64,000 nucleotides of DNA from Tropicimonas aquimaris (GTDB lineage Bacteria > Pseudomonadota > Alphaproteobacteria > Rhodobacterales > Rhodobacteraceae). The stretch lies in contig NZ_JBHTJT010000031.1 in the NCBI RefSeq assembly GCF_042676185.1, positions 51,374 to 115,373 of the forward strand, given 5' to 3'. The notes below the pieces were generated by a model. It did no database searches and had not been told where the DNA came from. It saw only the letters and a program-made list of their open reading frames with translations. Made by a program: the position numbers and the translations under genes. This document shows positions 51,330-60,475 of the stretch, piece after piece; positions within the stretch are counted from its first letter, which is position 1, and the number at the start of each line of letters is the position of its first letter.

Positions 51330-52127
51330 CTAGACTTCGCAGGCGAGGACCATGCCGTCATGGGCCGGGACGACGTGGTCCGGGGTTTCCCCGATGACGG
51401 TGTCGTGGTCCATGTCGATATGGAGGTTCGTGAGCACGGCGCTGCGCGGGGCGGCGCGGGCGATCCAGTCAAGCGCCATGTCGAGATGGGCATGGCTGGG
51501 GTGCGGAGTGTAGCGCAGGGCGTCGATGATCCAGCAGTCCAGATCGGCGAGGTGCTCCCACGCTTCCTCGGGGATCTCGTTCACGTCCGGCATGTAGGCC
51601 AGCTTGCCGATCCGGAAGCCGAGCGCATCGATGCCGCCGTGACGGACGTGGATCGGTGCGAACTCGATCGCACCCCCGGCGCCCTCGATGGCGAAGGGCT
51701 TGTTGATCGTGTGCATGTCGAGGATCGGCGGGTAGTTGGACCCTTCGGGCTGCACGAAAGCGTAGCCGAACCGGAGCAGCAGCGCGTTCTGGGTGGCCGG
51801 ATCGGCCCAGACCGGCAGCCGGGATTGCCGATTGAAGACCACCATGCGCAGGTCGTCGATGCCGTGCGTATGGTCGGCGTGGTCGTGGGTATAGACCACG
51901 GCGTCCAGTGTGCCGACCTCGGCGGCGAGCAGTTGCTCGCGCATGTCCGGCGTGGTGTCGATCAGAACCCGCGTGACGCTGTCGCCTTCGAACCGCTCGA
52001 CCAGGAGTGAACAGCGCAGTCGGCGGTTCTTCGGGTTCTTCGGGTCGCAGGCGCCCCATATCCCGCCGACACGGGGCACGCCGCCGGACGAGCCGCAGCC
52101 GAGGATGGTGAAGCGCAGCTCGGCCAT
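51330..52127 (-). CDS. Cytoplasmic metallo-beta-lactamase-fold hydrolase (PhnP-like)
   Basis: The 265-residue protein has the PhnP/tRNase Z-like N-terminus LRFTILGCGSSGGVPRVGG, the motif H-D-H-A-D-H (His81, His83, Asp85, His86), IDTTPDMREQLL and LTNLHIDMDHDT near the C-terminus. Cyclic phosphodiesterase or a related phosphodiester substrate is likely. Its start overlaps the tatD stop (TGATG), so translation is coupled. Confidence 0.9.
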   Translation of the reverse strand: MAELRFTILGCGSSGGVPRVGGIWGACDPKNPKNRRLRCSLLVERFEGDSVTRVLIDTTPDMREQLLAAEVGTLDAVVYTHDHADHTHGIDDLRMVVFNRQSRLPVWADPATQNALLLRFGYAFVQPEGSNYPPILDMHTINKPFAIEGAGGAIEFAPIHVRHGGIDALGFRIGKLAYMPDVNEIPEEAWEHLADLDCWIIDALRYTPHPSHAHLDMALDWIARAAPRSAVLTNLHIDMDHDTVIGETPDHVVPAHDGMVLACEV

Positions 52128-52930
52128 CAGGCGGCCTTGGCCCAGGCGGCGGCCTTGGAGAACAGGCGGTCGAAATTGGCCGTGGTCCGTGCGGCGAACT
52201 CGGCGTAGTCGAGGCCGAAGACCTCGGCGCCGACCCTTGCCGTGTGTGCGGTGTAGGCGGGCTCGTTGCGCTTGCCGCGATAGGGGGGCGGGGCGAGGTA
52301 GGGAGCGTCGGTCTCCACGAGGATCCTGTCGACCGGTGCGGCGGCGAAGATCTCGCGCAGCTCCTTGCTGCGGGGGAAGGCGGCGATGCCGGACATCGAG
52401 AGGTAGAACCCCAGCTCCAGCGCGGCCTGCGCAAGCCCGGCGCCAGAGCTGAAGCAATGCATGACGCAGGTATAGGCACCCGCGGCGTGCTCTTCGGAGA
52501 GGATCCGGGCCATGTCCTCGTCGGCGTCGCGAGAATGGATGATCAGCGGCAGGCCGGTGCGGCGGCAGGCCTCGATATGGATGCGCAGGCTTTCCTGCTG
52601 CACCGCCGCGCTTTCGGCGGTGTAGTGATAGTCGAGCCCGGTCTCGCCGATCCCCACGTACTTGGGGTGGGCGGCCAGCGCGACGAGTTCCTCAGCCGTG
52701 GCGAGCGGCTCGTCGGCGGCGCTCATCGGGTGGGTGCCGGCGGCGTAGAAAACCGGATCGTGCGCTTCGGCGATCGCCCGGACCTGGGGCTCCAGTCTCA
52801 GCCTGGTGCAGATCGTCACCATCCGGGTCACCCCGGCTTCGGCCGCGCGGGCGACGATCTCGGAATGCTGGCCTTCGAAATCGGGGAAATCGAGGTGGCA
52901 GTGGCTGTCGACGATCTCGGGTAGGGGCAT
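52127..52930 (-). CDS. tatD: TatD-family metal-dependent hydrolase (DNase)
   Basis: The 267-residue amidohydrolase-fold protein has VDSHCHLDFPDFEG (His10, His12), the metal Glu in VGIGETGLDYHY, FPLIIHSRDADED-type His (LIIHSRDADED), and the C-terminal ETDAPYLAP. TatD proteins act as 3'-5' exonucleases or D-aminoacyl-tRNA deacylase-like enzymes in quality control. It follows holB by ten bases and overlaps the next gene. Confidence 0.93.
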   Translation of the reverse strand: MPLPEIVDSHCHLDFPDFEGQHSEIVARAAEAGVTRMVTICTRLRLEPQVRAIAEAHDPVFYAAGTHPMSAADEPLATAEELVALAAHPKYVGIGETGLDYHYTAESAAVQQESLRIHIEACRRTGLPLIIHSRDADEDMARILSEEHAAGAYTCVMHCFSSGAGLAQAALELGFYLSMSGIAAFPRSKELREIFAAAPVDRILVETDAPYLAPPPYRGKRNEPAYTAHTARVGAEVFGLDYAEFAARTTANFDRLFSKAAAWAKAA

Positions 52931-52940
52931 CTTGCTCGGC

Positions 52941-54083
52941 TCAATCTGGCGCTGGCGATCCCTCCTGGGCCGCCGCGTTCATCTTGAGCACCGTATCAAG
53001 CAGCAGCGCGGCGGGGTCAAGGTTGACGGCGACGCCATGCCTCGTCCGTTCGCTGACGGCCTGTTGCAGCGTCGCCCATTGGCGCGCCGCGCCTGAATGC
53101 GGGCAGAGGCGGGACATCAGCGCAGCCTCTCCAGGGGCCGCCTCCGGGGCGGGCGGACCAAAAACGCCGGCGCGGGCGAGGCGGGACAGGAACAGGTCCA
53201 GCATCTGCAGGACCTGGTCGATGGTCACCTCGCTGCCGCGAGCGCCGACCATGTCGCAGAAGGCAAGGGCGCGTTCCCGGTCGATCCGGGGCGCTCCCTC
53301 GAACAGCCGCACGATGGCGGCATAGAGCGCGAGCCCGTCCTCGGTGAGAAGCTGGTGCGCGAGCCCGACCGATCCACCAGAGAGAGCGCCGAGCGGGGCG
53401 GGATCTTCTGGCATAGGCGCGCCGGCGGCTTCGAGCGCGCGGGCCATCTCTTCGGCTTCGAGCGGCTGGCACCGCAGGGTCCGGCAGCGCGAGCGGATGG
53501 TTGGCAGAAGCCTCGAGGGCTGGTGCGAAATCAGCAGCAGAACGGCGCGGGCAGGGGGCTCCTCCAGGAGCTTCAGCACTGAGTTGGCCGCGGCGGTGTT
53601 CATCTCGTCGGCCGCGTCGACGATCACTACGCGACGACCGCCATCCGCAGCGGACATCGAGAAGAAGCCCTTGAGCTTGCGCGCCTCGTCGACCGTGATC
53701 TCCTGGCGCAGGCGCTTGGCCTTGGGGTCCCAGGGGCGACGCAGCAGGAAGAGCCGCGGCTCGGAGAGCGCCTGCATCCGGCGAGAGACCGGGTTCTCCG
53801 GATCGACGTCGAGCGACGTCGGGGGCGGCGGGGCTCCGAAGAGGCTGTCTTCGCCGCCGGGGTCGGGGGCGGTAAGCAGGAAACGGGCGATCCGCCAGGC
53901 GAGCGTGGCCTTGCCAACCCCGCGCGGTCCGGTGATCAGCCAGGCATGGTGCAGCCTGCCGGAGGTGAACGCTTCGAGAAAAGCAGCCTCCGCCTCCCCC
54001 TGTCCGATGAGTTCCCTCGCATCGCGTGGGTGGGGGGCGCCGGCAAGCCGGTCCGGCTCAGGGATGTCGTCGGCGTCGCTCAT
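52941..54083 (-). CDS. holB: DNA polymerase III delta-prime subunit HolB
   Basis: HolB is part of the clamp loader. The 380-residue protein has the AAA+ start LHHAWLITGPRGVGKATLAW, the domain core VVIVDAADEMNTAAANSVLKLLEEPP and the SRC motif TIRSRCRTL. The C-terminal part resembles the collar domain. An insertion of about 20 residues with Pro (FGAPPPPTSLDVDPEN) follows the Walker A helix. Start and tmk stop overlap as TGATG. Confidence 0.93.
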   Translation of the reverse strand: MSDADDIPEPDRLAGAPHPRDARELIGQGEAEAAFLEAFTSGRLHHAWLITGPRGVGKATLAWRIARFLLTAPDPGGEDSLFGAPPPPTSLDVDPENPVSRRMQALSEPRLFLLRRPWDPKAKRLRQEITVDEARKLKGFFSMSAADGGRRVVIVDAADEMNTAAANSVLKLLEEPPARAVLLLISHQPSRLLPTIRSRCRTLRCQPLEAEEMARALEAAGAPMPEDPAPLGALSGGSVGLAHQLLTEDGLALYAAIVRLFEGAPRIDRERALAFCDMVGARGSEVTIDQVLQMLDLFLSRLARAGVFGPPAPEAAPGEAALMSRLCPHSGAARQWATLQQAVSERTRHGVAVNLDPAALLLDTVLKMNAAAQEGSPAPD

Positions 54084-54736
54084 CAGCCCGCGACGGGCCG
54101 GGGAAGGCGGGCCGTCGCCCGGTCGAGCACGTCGTCGGCCACCGCATCGGGGCAGCGCGCACCGTCGATCACGATGAAACGCTCGGGATGCGCGCGTGCG
54201 AGGTCGAGAAAGCCGTCGCGCATCTGCCGCTGCAGACCCTCGCCGAAATCCTCGAACCGCTCCTCGGCGGTCTGCCGCCCCTTGGCGCGGCTGAGGCCGG
54301 TGGCTGGGTCGAGGTCGATGACAAAGGTGATGTCGGGCTCGGTTCCGATCATCATCTCGTGCAGCCGGTCCACCTGCTGGCGCAGGCCGGGGCCGCGCAA
54401 ACCCTGATAAAGCCGGGTGCTGTCGGCAAACCGGTCGCAGATGACGATCCGTCCCGCGTCCAGCGCGGGCCATATACGCTTTTCCAGATGGTCTCGCCGC
54501 GCCGCGGTGAACAGCAGAATCTCGGTTTCAGCAGACCAGCGGTCCGGGTCGCCTTCGAGAACCAGGCTGCGGATCTGTTCCGCGCCCTCGGAGCCGCCGG
54601 GCTCGCGGGTCAGGTCTACCGCGAAACCTTGCGCCGCCAGGGCCTCGTAAAGGCGCCGCGCCTGGGTCGACTTACCGGAGCCGTCGATTCCTTCAAAGGT
54701 GATGAAGACCCCGCGGCGGGCCTCGGGGGCTGGCAT
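54083..54736 (-). CDS. tmk: Thymidylate kinase
   Basis: The 217-residue enzyme phosphorylates dTMP. It has P-loop FEGIDGSGKSTQARRLYEAL, the DR(Y/F/H) motif in VICDRFADSTRLYQG and a LID with RAKGRQ. It has the usual size. It begins five bases after the dac gene stop and overlaps holB, an arrangement (tmk-holB-tatD) conserved in many proteobacteria. Confidence 0.96.
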   Translation of the reverse strand: MPAPEARRGVFITFEGIDGSGKSTQARRLYEALAAQGFAVDLTREPGGSEGAEQIRSLVLEGDPDRWSAETEILLFTAARRDHLEKRIWPALDAGRIVICDRFADSTRLYQGLRGPGLRQQVDRLHEMMIGTEPDITFVIDLDPATGLSRAKGRQTAEERFEDFGEGLQRQMRDGFLDLARAHPERFIVIDGARCPDAVADDVLDRATARLPRPVAG

Positions 54737-54740
54737 CAGC

Positions 54741-55898
54741 TCAGAGCCCCGCGGCCTGTCCGGTAACTTGCCGGAAGAGAACGTAGGCGGCGGTGCGGAT
54801 CCGGGGCAGGAAGCCCCCCCGAGCGACGTCCGTTTCTGCCGTCAGCGGCAGTTCCTGACGGGCCAGATCGGGAAGGTCCACGATCAGCGTGCCGATCTGC
54901 TGACCGGCCGCGATCGGCGCGCGCAGCGGCGTCTCGTACGTGATCTCGGCCTCGATCTCGCCGCGCACGACGGCGGGCACCAGCAGTTCGAGATCCTCGG
55001 GGACGACCATTCCCACCGTCTGCTTGGATCCCATCCAGACCGGCGCGGTGGCGAGGCGGGTGCCCTTGTCGGCGATCTTCTTCTGGACGAACTGGCGGAA
55101 CGCCCAGTTCACCACGCTTTCTGCTTCCTCGGCGCGTGCGGTTTCGCTGTCGAGGCCGGAGATCACGAAAACGATCCGGCGGTTGCCCTGAACAGCGGAG
55201 CCCACGAGGCCATAGCCGGCCTCGGCGGTATGCCCCGTCTTGAGGCCATCTGCGCCGATGCCGAGAGACAGCAGCGGATTGCGGTTCTGGTGGTTCGAGG
55301 GCACGCGTCCGTCGAACGCGAATTCCTCCATCGCAAAATAGCCGTAGTAGGTCGGGAAGTCCTCGATCAGCCGCGTCGCCAGCAGGCCCAGATCCTCCAT
55401 CGACATGCGATGGTTCGGATGCGGCCAGCCGGAAGAGTTGGCGAAAACCGAGTTGCGCAGACCGATTGCACGACCGCGCTCGTTCATCAGCCGGGCGAAA
55501 CCTTCCTCGGTGCCGGCAAGCCCCTCCGCGACCACGACGCAGGCGTCGTTGCCCGACTGGACGATGATGCCCTTGATCAGTTCCTCGACCGTCGGCCGGT
55601 CCTTCTGAGTGAGGAACATTGAAGATCCGCCCATGGCGGCGGCCTTGTCTGACACGCTGAACCGGGTGTCGAGCGTGACCCGTCCGTCGGCCAGCGCCTC
55701 GAACAGCATGTTCAGGGTCATCAGCTTGGACATCGACGCCGGCGGCAGTGGCGCCTGCGCGTTCTTCGACAGAAGAACCGTGCCGGTTGTCTCGTCCAGA
55801 ACCCAGGCAGAGGTGGCCCGGGTCTCGAAGGCCGCAGACGCCGCAGACGCGGCGAGGCAGGCGGCCAGAATCAGAAGAGCGGTGAACTTTCGCATCAT
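54741..55898 (-). CDS. dacC: D-alanyl-D-alanine carboxypeptidase (PBP5/6-like)
   Basis: The 385-residue periplasmic enzyme trims the pentapeptide stems of peptidoglycan. It has a signal peptide (about residues 1-22), the SxxK pair in PPASMSKLM (Ser55, Lys58), SGN at 115-117 and KTG at 220-222. The C-terminal domain ends with a probable amphipathic anchor (VLFRQVTGQAAGL). It follows a SPOR protein by 18 bp and precedes tmk; the symbol denotes the family only. Confidence 0.9.
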   Translation of the reverse strand: MMRKFTALLILAACLAASAASAAFETRATSAWVLDETTGTVLLSKNAQAPLPPASMSKLMTLNMLFEALADGRVTLDTRFSVSDKAAAMGGSSMFLTQKDRPTVEELIKGIIVQSGNDACVVVAEGLAGTEEGFARLMNERGRAIGLRNSVFANSSGWPHPNHRMSMEDLGLLATRLIEDFPTYYGYFAMEEFAFDGRVPSNHQNRNPLLSLGIGADGLKTGHTAEAGYGLVGSAVQGNRRIVFVISGLDSETARAEEAESVVNWAFRQFVQKKIADKGTRLATAPVWMGSKQTVGMVVPEDLELLVPAVVRGEIEAEITYETPLRAPIAAGQQIGTLIVDLPDLARQELPLTAETDVARGGFLPRIRTAAYVLFRQVTGQAAGL

Positions 55899-55916
55899 GG
55901 CCGTATCTCTAACCCG

Positions 55917-57032
55917 TCAGCCGTTCACTGGGTAGGCATCGGCGAAGCCGAGCGCCTTCACTTTCTTGAGCAGGCTAGAACGGTCCGACGTGGAGGTCGC
56001 GGGGCCGACGACCACGCGCCAGAACGTCTTGCCGCTGCTTTCCTGCTCATAGACCTTCGGAACCACGCCGTTCTGGCGCATCGCTTCCGCGGTGCTGTTG
56101 GCGTTCGCCTCGACCGAGAAGATGCCAATCTGCACGTAGGGCTTGTCGATGCTGGCGCCTGCCTTGCGGGCGTCCTGGATCGCCGCAGGCGCGGAGGCGG
56201 GTTCGTCGGCAACCGCGGCAAGCGGCTCGCTGGTCAGTGTCTCGGTGGTGGCGAGGGCGACCGCCTCGGCTTCGGACGGGGTGAGCGCGACGGGCGTGAC
56301 CTCCTCGATCGGCGCCTTCTTGCGGAACGGATTCCAGAACTGCCGTTTCCTGGTCGGTGCGGGTTCGATGGCGGCGACAGCGGCCGCGGAGGCTCCGAGG
56401 GCTTCGGTGTCCTGGGAAATGGTCGTTTCGGCAACCTGGGTCTCGTCCGGGAGACTGCCGCCGATGGTGCCGGCCGCGATCGCCTCGCCTGCCGGCTCCG
56501 GGGTGGGCAGGGGCGCGGCAGGAGCAGGAGCGGCCGGTTCGGCGACTTCGGCAACCACGGTTTCAGCGGGCGCCGGCGCGCTTTCCGCGGCGGGTTCCTC
56601 GCGGCGCAAGGCCGTGACGTTGAGCGGGGTCGGCTGCCCGGCAAGCAGCCCGAGGGCAGAGGCCGCATCGGAAGACACCTGCAGGGTCGGTCCCGGGTTC
56701 TCCCGTTCGCGCTTGAACAGGGCGCCAATCACGAACTGGCCGTTGCTCTCGTTGCGGATCACGACCCGCTCCGGTGCGGTCACGTCGGGATGGGCAACCC
56801 AGACGCCGCCGAGCGAAGGGCGTCCGTCCCACAGGCCCTGATCGGACACTTGGAATACTTCGGGCGCTTCTACATCGCGTTCGACCAGTCGTGTGGATGC
56901 CGGTCGTTCGGAAAAGGCGGTTGCCTCACCGCCCGGCTCCTTGGAAGAGCCGAGACCGCCCTCCATGCAGCCAGAAACTGAGAGAGTGATGAGTGACGCT
57001 CCAAGGAACAGAATCCGCCCGTGTCCGCCCAT
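55917..57032 (-). CDS. SPOR-domain lipoprotein
   Basis: The 371-residue protein has a lipobox in its signal sequence (LSVSGCMEGG, Cys22), so it is membrane-anchored. A middle part of about 150 residues is low-complexity Ala/Pro/Glu/Thr. The C-terminal 75 residues form a SPOR domain (YVQIGIFSVEANANSTAEAM, KTFWRVVVGPATST), which binds denuded glycan strands at septa. Between the Cys and the linker lies a segment GLWDGRPSLGGVWVAHPDV, as in RlpA-adjacent lipoproteins. It heads the minus-strand run and is functionally tied to the peptidase after it. Confidence 0.88.
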   Translation of the reverse strand: MGGHGRILFLGASLITLSVSGCMEGGLGSSKEPGGEATAFSERPASTRLVERDVEAPEVFQVSDQGLWDGRPSLGGVWVAHPDVTAPERVVIRNESNGQFVIGALFKRERENPGPTLQVSSDAASALGLLAGQPTPLNVTALRREEPAAESAPAPAETVVAEVAEPAAPAPAAPLPTPEPAGEAIAAGTIGGSLPDETQVAETTISQDTEALGASAAAVAAIEPAPTRKRQFWNPFRKKAPIEEVTPVALTPSEAEAVALATTETLTSEPLAAVADEPASAPAAIQDARKAGASIDKPYVQIGIFSVEANANSTAEAMRQNGVVPKVYEQESSGKTFWRVVVGPATSTSDRSSLLKKVKALGFADAYPVNG

Positions 57033-57248
57033 GATTGACCCCTTTTCCGCGCGTTGTTCGCGCTTGTCCGGGGCCGGCCGACGACCCCACTGCTCGATTT
57101 CAGGCCGTTTTCGACCCGATTTGCAGAAGTTATACAGGCAGATCGGCCATTGGGGAAGGCCCGAGGCACGGCAGGCGATACATTCGCTGGCAGGCGTTGC
57201 ACGCCAAGGCTTTCAGAATCGTCGGCCAGCGTCTATCGGGGGGCTGCT

Positions 57249-57338
57249 GGAGGCGTGGCAGAGTGGTCGAATGCACCGGTCTTGAAAACCGGCGTGCGTC
57301 AAAGCGCACCGTGGGTTCGAATCCCACCGCCTCCGCCA
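57249..57338 (+). tRNA. tRNA-Ser (anticodon UGA)
   Basis: A complete 90-base tRNA with CCA encoded. The acceptor GGAGGCG pairs with CGCCTCC, the anticodon arm reads CCGGT-CTTGAAA-ACCGG (anticodon TGA), a long variable arm GCGTGCGTCAAAGCGC is typical of serine tRNAs, and the T arm GTGGG-TTCGAAT-CCCAC is intact. The integrase gene follows, so this 3' end is the likely attachment site; the tRNA is restored by the insertion. Confidence 0.96.
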
Positions 57339-57472
57339 ATCATGATTTTCTTTTGATTTACCTCGATGCTGGGAAGTGTCTAAAGTAGGACAAAATAAGG
57401 GGCCGTGGCTCCCTGTCGGGTTTCGCTGGCTTTCGTTCGGTTTTGTCTGTACGCTTTCATTGTGTGGTATGA

Positions 57473-58687
57473 ATGGTGGTACAGATGACTGCTTTGAGCG
57501 GCAAACTGACCAAGAAGCTGGTAGCGAATCTTGGGCCGGGGCGTCACGGCGATGGCTCGGGGCTTTACCTGGTAGTTGACCCGTCCGGGGCGCGGCGCTG
57601 GGTGGTTCGTGTAACGGTCAAGGGGCAGAAGAACGCCAAAGGCGCGCCGCTGCGCACCGATTTCGGGCTCGGCGGGGCGGATGTCGTCACCTTGAACCAG
57701 GCCCGCGAAAGGGCGCTTGAGTATCGGCGCATGGCGAAGTCCGGCCTTAATCCCCGCTACAATGCAAAGCGCGAGGTTCCATCCTTCGAGGAGTTGGCCG
57801 GACAGGTGCATATCGACCGTCTGCCGACCTGGAAGAACCCCAAGCATGGCGCGCAATGGATCAACACGCTGCGCGACTATGCCTTCCCAAAGATTGGACG
57901 CATGCCGGTCGATGCCATCGGGCAACCGGAAGTGCTGATGTGCCTTTCTCCGATCTGGACGGAGAAGCACGAAACCGCACGGCGTCTGGCGCAGCGTATC
58001 AAGACGGTGCTGGACGTGGCGCGGTCGCGCGGATTTCGCGAGGGAGAGAACCCGGTGACGGCCGTGAAGGAGGCCGGGGTGTTGCCCAAGGTGAAGGCCA
58101 AGGTGGAGCACCACGAGGCGATGCCGTGGCGCGATGTCCCTGCCTTCTACGCCGAACTTGATACGCGCAGCGCGACGGCAGCAAAGGCGCTGCAATTCGC
58201 CATCCTGACCGCCTGCCGCACTTCCGAGGTGTTGGGCATGACCTGGGAGGAAGTGGATACGGAGGCGCGGCTATGGACGATCCCGGCGGCGCGGATGAAG
58301 GGCGGGCTGCAACACCGGGTGCCCCTGACGGACGAGATGGTACGTATCCTGGACACGATGAAGCCGCTGGCGTCCACCTATGTCTTCCAAGGGCAGAAGC
58401 GGCACCACCCGTTATCCAACATGTCGATGCTGATGCTCCTGCGGCGCATGGGACGCGGGCAGTTCACTGTGCACGGGTTCCGTAGCACGTTCCGCGATTG
58501 GGCCGCGGAGGAAGCGGGCGCACCGCGAGAGGTAGCTGAGGCGGCGCTGTCGCATCAGTTCGGCTCGGATGTGGAGAGGGCTTACGCTAGGTCAGATTTG
58601 CTTGAGCGGCGGCGGGAGTTGATGGTTTTGTGGGCGGAGTCAGTGACGCCTTTGTTGGTAGAAACGGAGGGCGAACTTGACCGATAA
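57473..58687 (+). CDS. int: Tyrosine recombinase, P4-type integrase
   Basis: The 404-residue protein has an N-terminal DUF4102-type arm-binding domain (DGSGLYLVVDPSGARRWVVRV), a SAM-like core domain and a catalytic domain with Arg249 (LTACRTSEVLG), Lys276, His334-x2-Arg337 (HGFRSTFRDWA), His361 (LSHQFG) and the nucleophile Tyr371 (RAYARSD). All catalytic residues are present, so it may be active. It starts 134 bp after the tRNA; ATG 57485 is an alternative. The last 11 bases overlap the next gene. Confidence 0.95.
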   Translation: MVVQMTALSGKLTKKLVANLGPGRHGDGSGLYLVVDPSGARRWVVRVTVKGQKNAKGAPLRTDFGLGGADVVTLNQARERALEYRRMAKSGLNPRYNAKREVPSFEELAGQVHIDRLPTWKNPKHGAQWINTLRDYAFPKIGRMPVDAIGQPEVLMCLSPIWTEKHETARRLAQRIKTVLDVARSRGFREGENPVTAVKEAGVLPKVKAKVEHHEAMPWRDVPAFYAELDTRSATAAKALQFAILTACRTSEVLGMTWEEVDTEARLWTIPAARMKGGLQHRVPLTDEMVRILDTMKPLASTYVFQGQKRHHPLSNMSMLMLLRRMGRGQFTVHGFRSTFRDWAAEEAGAPREVAEAALSHQFGSDVERAYARSDLLERRRELMVLWAESVTPLLVETEGELDR

Positions 58688-59639
58688 CAAATGGACAAGA
58701 GCCAACCGCCTCACCCGCATCTCACACCACAGAATTCACGAGTATGTTGTGGATGAAACCCTGCACCCGGCACGAGGTTTCTTCGATGAGCTCCTGCCTG
58801 GCTCCGAGCATTTGGCTCACTTGAAGGCCGGAGACAGTTACTGGAGCTTAAGAACGACCAAAACGACAGGATTGGATTCCAACGCGGTGTCGTTTGCATA
58901 CTTCGCTTCACGGCAAGAAGCGGAAGAGGCAGCTCGCATCACGCCGATTGGAACAGAGGTCGCCGAAACAGCCGGCAGCTATCCGCGCTTCAAAGAAATT
59001 GGAGCTGATGAAGTCGAAAGACTGATTTCGGTAGATATGCCCGATGGGATCTTCATGGGAATTTATGAGGCTTTTGAGGGGGCCGGAGTAGCTGGCGCAG
59101 ACTGCCAAATCAGTCGAAAGGTACACGACCGGCTCGGGGCCGAGCACATTGATTGGATGAAGGAAACTTACGGCAACAACTGGAACTTGGCGGCCATCCT
59201 GGAGTATTGCCTCAATCACTTCCCGGCCTCTTTACTGGCAACTCTCGGAGCAAGAGCAATTTTTCTAATGGTATGTTCCGATCGCTCCTTTTCGGAGGGT
59301 TACCTCTTTCGTCAGTTTGAAGCGATTTTTCACGGTTCGGAAGGTCTAGCTCAAGCGGCAGACAGCACGCGAAAGAAGGCAGGTGAGGGTGGAGGCCGTC
59401 ACTCAAACGCCAAGCGTCAAGAGCGGCTCGAAGCGCTGATGACCGAAATCGAGAAGCTATCCGGCATTGTCGGGCAGATGTCAGAGGAGCGCATCCTTGC
59501 TCAAGCCTGGGACAATCTTAAGCGGGCGCGACCGGACACACCCGCTACCCCCTCGATACGCTTCAAGTATGAAGTTGACCTAAGGTCTCTGGACGCGTTC
59601 GCGGCGCGCTATCGGGCGGTCTTTGCGGAAGGCGCTTAA
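58677..59639 (+). CDS. Unknown cargo protein coupled to the integrase
   Basis: The 320-residue protein starts at TTG 58677 with GGAGG six bases before it, all inside the integrase 3' end, so its translation is coupled. No signal or membrane segment is evident. It has an N-terminal region (HHRIHEYVVDETLHPARGFFDELLPG style, quoted in part), a central helical part with LNHFPASLLATLGARAIFLMVC, a Lys/Arg/Gly-rich linker (STRKKAGEGGGRHSNAKRQE) and a C-terminal coil. I recognise no family. The DNA is less GC-rich than the flanking core genes. A host-interaction or defence role is possible but unsupported. Confidence 0.65.
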   Translation: MTDNKWTRANRLTRISHHRIHEYVVDETLHPARGFFDELLPGSEHLAHLKAGDSYWSLRTTKTTGLDSNAVSFAYFASRQEAEEAARITPIGTEVAETAGSYPRFKEIGADEVERLISVDMPDGIFMGIYEAFEGAGVAGADCQISRKVHDRLGAEHIDWMKETYGNNWNLAAILEYCLNHFPASLLATLGARAIFLMVCSDRSFSEGYLFRQFEAIFHGSEGLAQAADSTRKKAGEGGGRHSNAKRQERLEALMTEIEKLSGIVGQMSEERILAQAWDNLKRARPDTPATPSIRFKYEVDLRSLDAFAARYRAVFAEGA

Positions 59640-59680
59640 GCGTTTTTTGGTTTCCGAAAGCCGCTTGAGCGCAAGAAAAA

Positions 59681-59695
59681 CGCTGGTGACCAGCG
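59681..59695. promoter_or_regulatory. Palindrome upstream of the AlpA-like gene
   Basis: CGCTGG-TGA-CCAGCG has perfect 6-bp arms, about 60 bp before the ATG at 59753. It may be an operator for an island regulator. Confidence 0.5.
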
Positions 59696-59752
59696 CGAAA
59701 AAGTCACCATAATTCAGAGCCATCGTAACCAATCCAGTGAAAGGGATTGTCG

Positions 59753-59962
59753 ATGGCAGACATCTTCGACTCCGACCGCATCTTCTTTCCGGAAGACCCC
59801 GAGCTGCGCGTCTTCGGTAGCACGGAAAAGCTGGCGCAATGGCGGCACCGCAACCGAGGCCCGGCCTTCATCCGCATCGGGCGGCGCATCGGGTATCACG
59901 GCTCTGACCTGAACGCCTATCTCAACGCCCAGCGCGTCGACCCGAACGGGGAGGCCGCATAA
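59753..59962 (+). CDS. AlpA/excisionase-like helix-turn-helix protein
   Basis: The 69-residue protein carries a MerR-like winged HTH of the AlpA/HTH_17 kind: EKLAQWRHRNRGPAFIRIGRRIGYHGSDLNAYLNAQ. AlpA proteins activate integrase or act as recombination directionality factors in P4-type islands. ATG 59753 has AAAGGG eight bases upstream. Its stop overlaps the next ATG (TAATGA). Confidence 0.82.
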   Translation: MADIFDSDRIFFPEDPELRVFGSTEKLAQWRHRNRGPAFIRIGRRIGYHGSDLNAYLNAQRVDPNGEAA

Positions 59963-60153
59963 TGAAAAACCCCAACTCCGCACGCGGGGCCGGGGCTTTC
60001 CGTGTGACATCAACTGCCACCGTAGCAAGTCCAGTTGATGCCACATGCGGCACCGTTCACGCAAGCCCGTCCGAAGCTCGCTTCTATTGGGACCGCGCCA
60101 GCAACTCGGTCCAACCCCCGGAGATCCATAGGGGGAGGGTCTGGCATGAGTGA
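59962..60153 (+). CDS. Small island protein, function unknown
   Basis: A 63-residue frame starting MKNPNSARGAGAFRVTSTAT with its ATG overlapping the AlpA-like stop. Its stop overlaps the start region of the next gene. The MKNPNSARGAGA start is reminiscent of small proteins that follow AlpA genes in such islands. Coupled position is the main support. Confidence 0.5.
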   Translation: MKNPNSARGAGAFRVTSTATVASPVDATCGTVHASPSEARFYWDRASNSVQPPEIHRGRVWHE

Positions 60154-60475
60154 CCAGTGGTACAGCAACCCGACCCAAGTCTACTTTGCCTGTCGCGCTT
60201 TGGCGCTGGGCAAGACGCTCAACCATATGGACGTCATCCAGGGCGTCCGCGGCTGGCGTCTGGGTGCCATCGTGCACACGCTGCGGTCGCATTACGGCTG
60301 GCCCATCGTGACCGAGTATCGAGGGCCTGAGCGCATCGGACACTATCACTTGGCAAAGACGTGCGACCCGTCCGAACTAGACTTCCCGCCATCGGCGCAA
60401 CGTCTCGCGGCCGAGCTGGAAGCGCTGCGCAGCAAGGGGCGTGCTTCGGGCTGCCGAGGTGCGGTCGATGGCTAA
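60146..60475 (+). CDS. Small winged-helix-like island protein
   Basis: The 109-residue protein begins MSDQWYSNPTQVYFACRALA and has a central GWRLGAIVHTLRSHYGWPIVTEYRGPERIGHYHL that reads like a wing of a DNA-binding fold. GGGGGAGGG lies before the ATG. It overlaps its neighbours at both ends (60146-60153 and 60468-60475), so the cluster from alpA to the next gene is one transcript. Function unknown. Confidence 0.68.
   Translation: MSDQWYSNPTQVYFACRALALGKTLNHMDVIQGVRGWRLGAIVHTLRSHYGWPIVTEYRGPERIGHYHLAKTCDPSELDFPPSAQRLAAELEALRSKGRASGCRGAVDG

Noticed and set aside
57056..57202. Short minus-strand frame upstream of the SPOR gene
   Set aside because: No ribosome site or conserved features; the stretch is better read as the promoter and leader of the SPOR lipoprotein gene.
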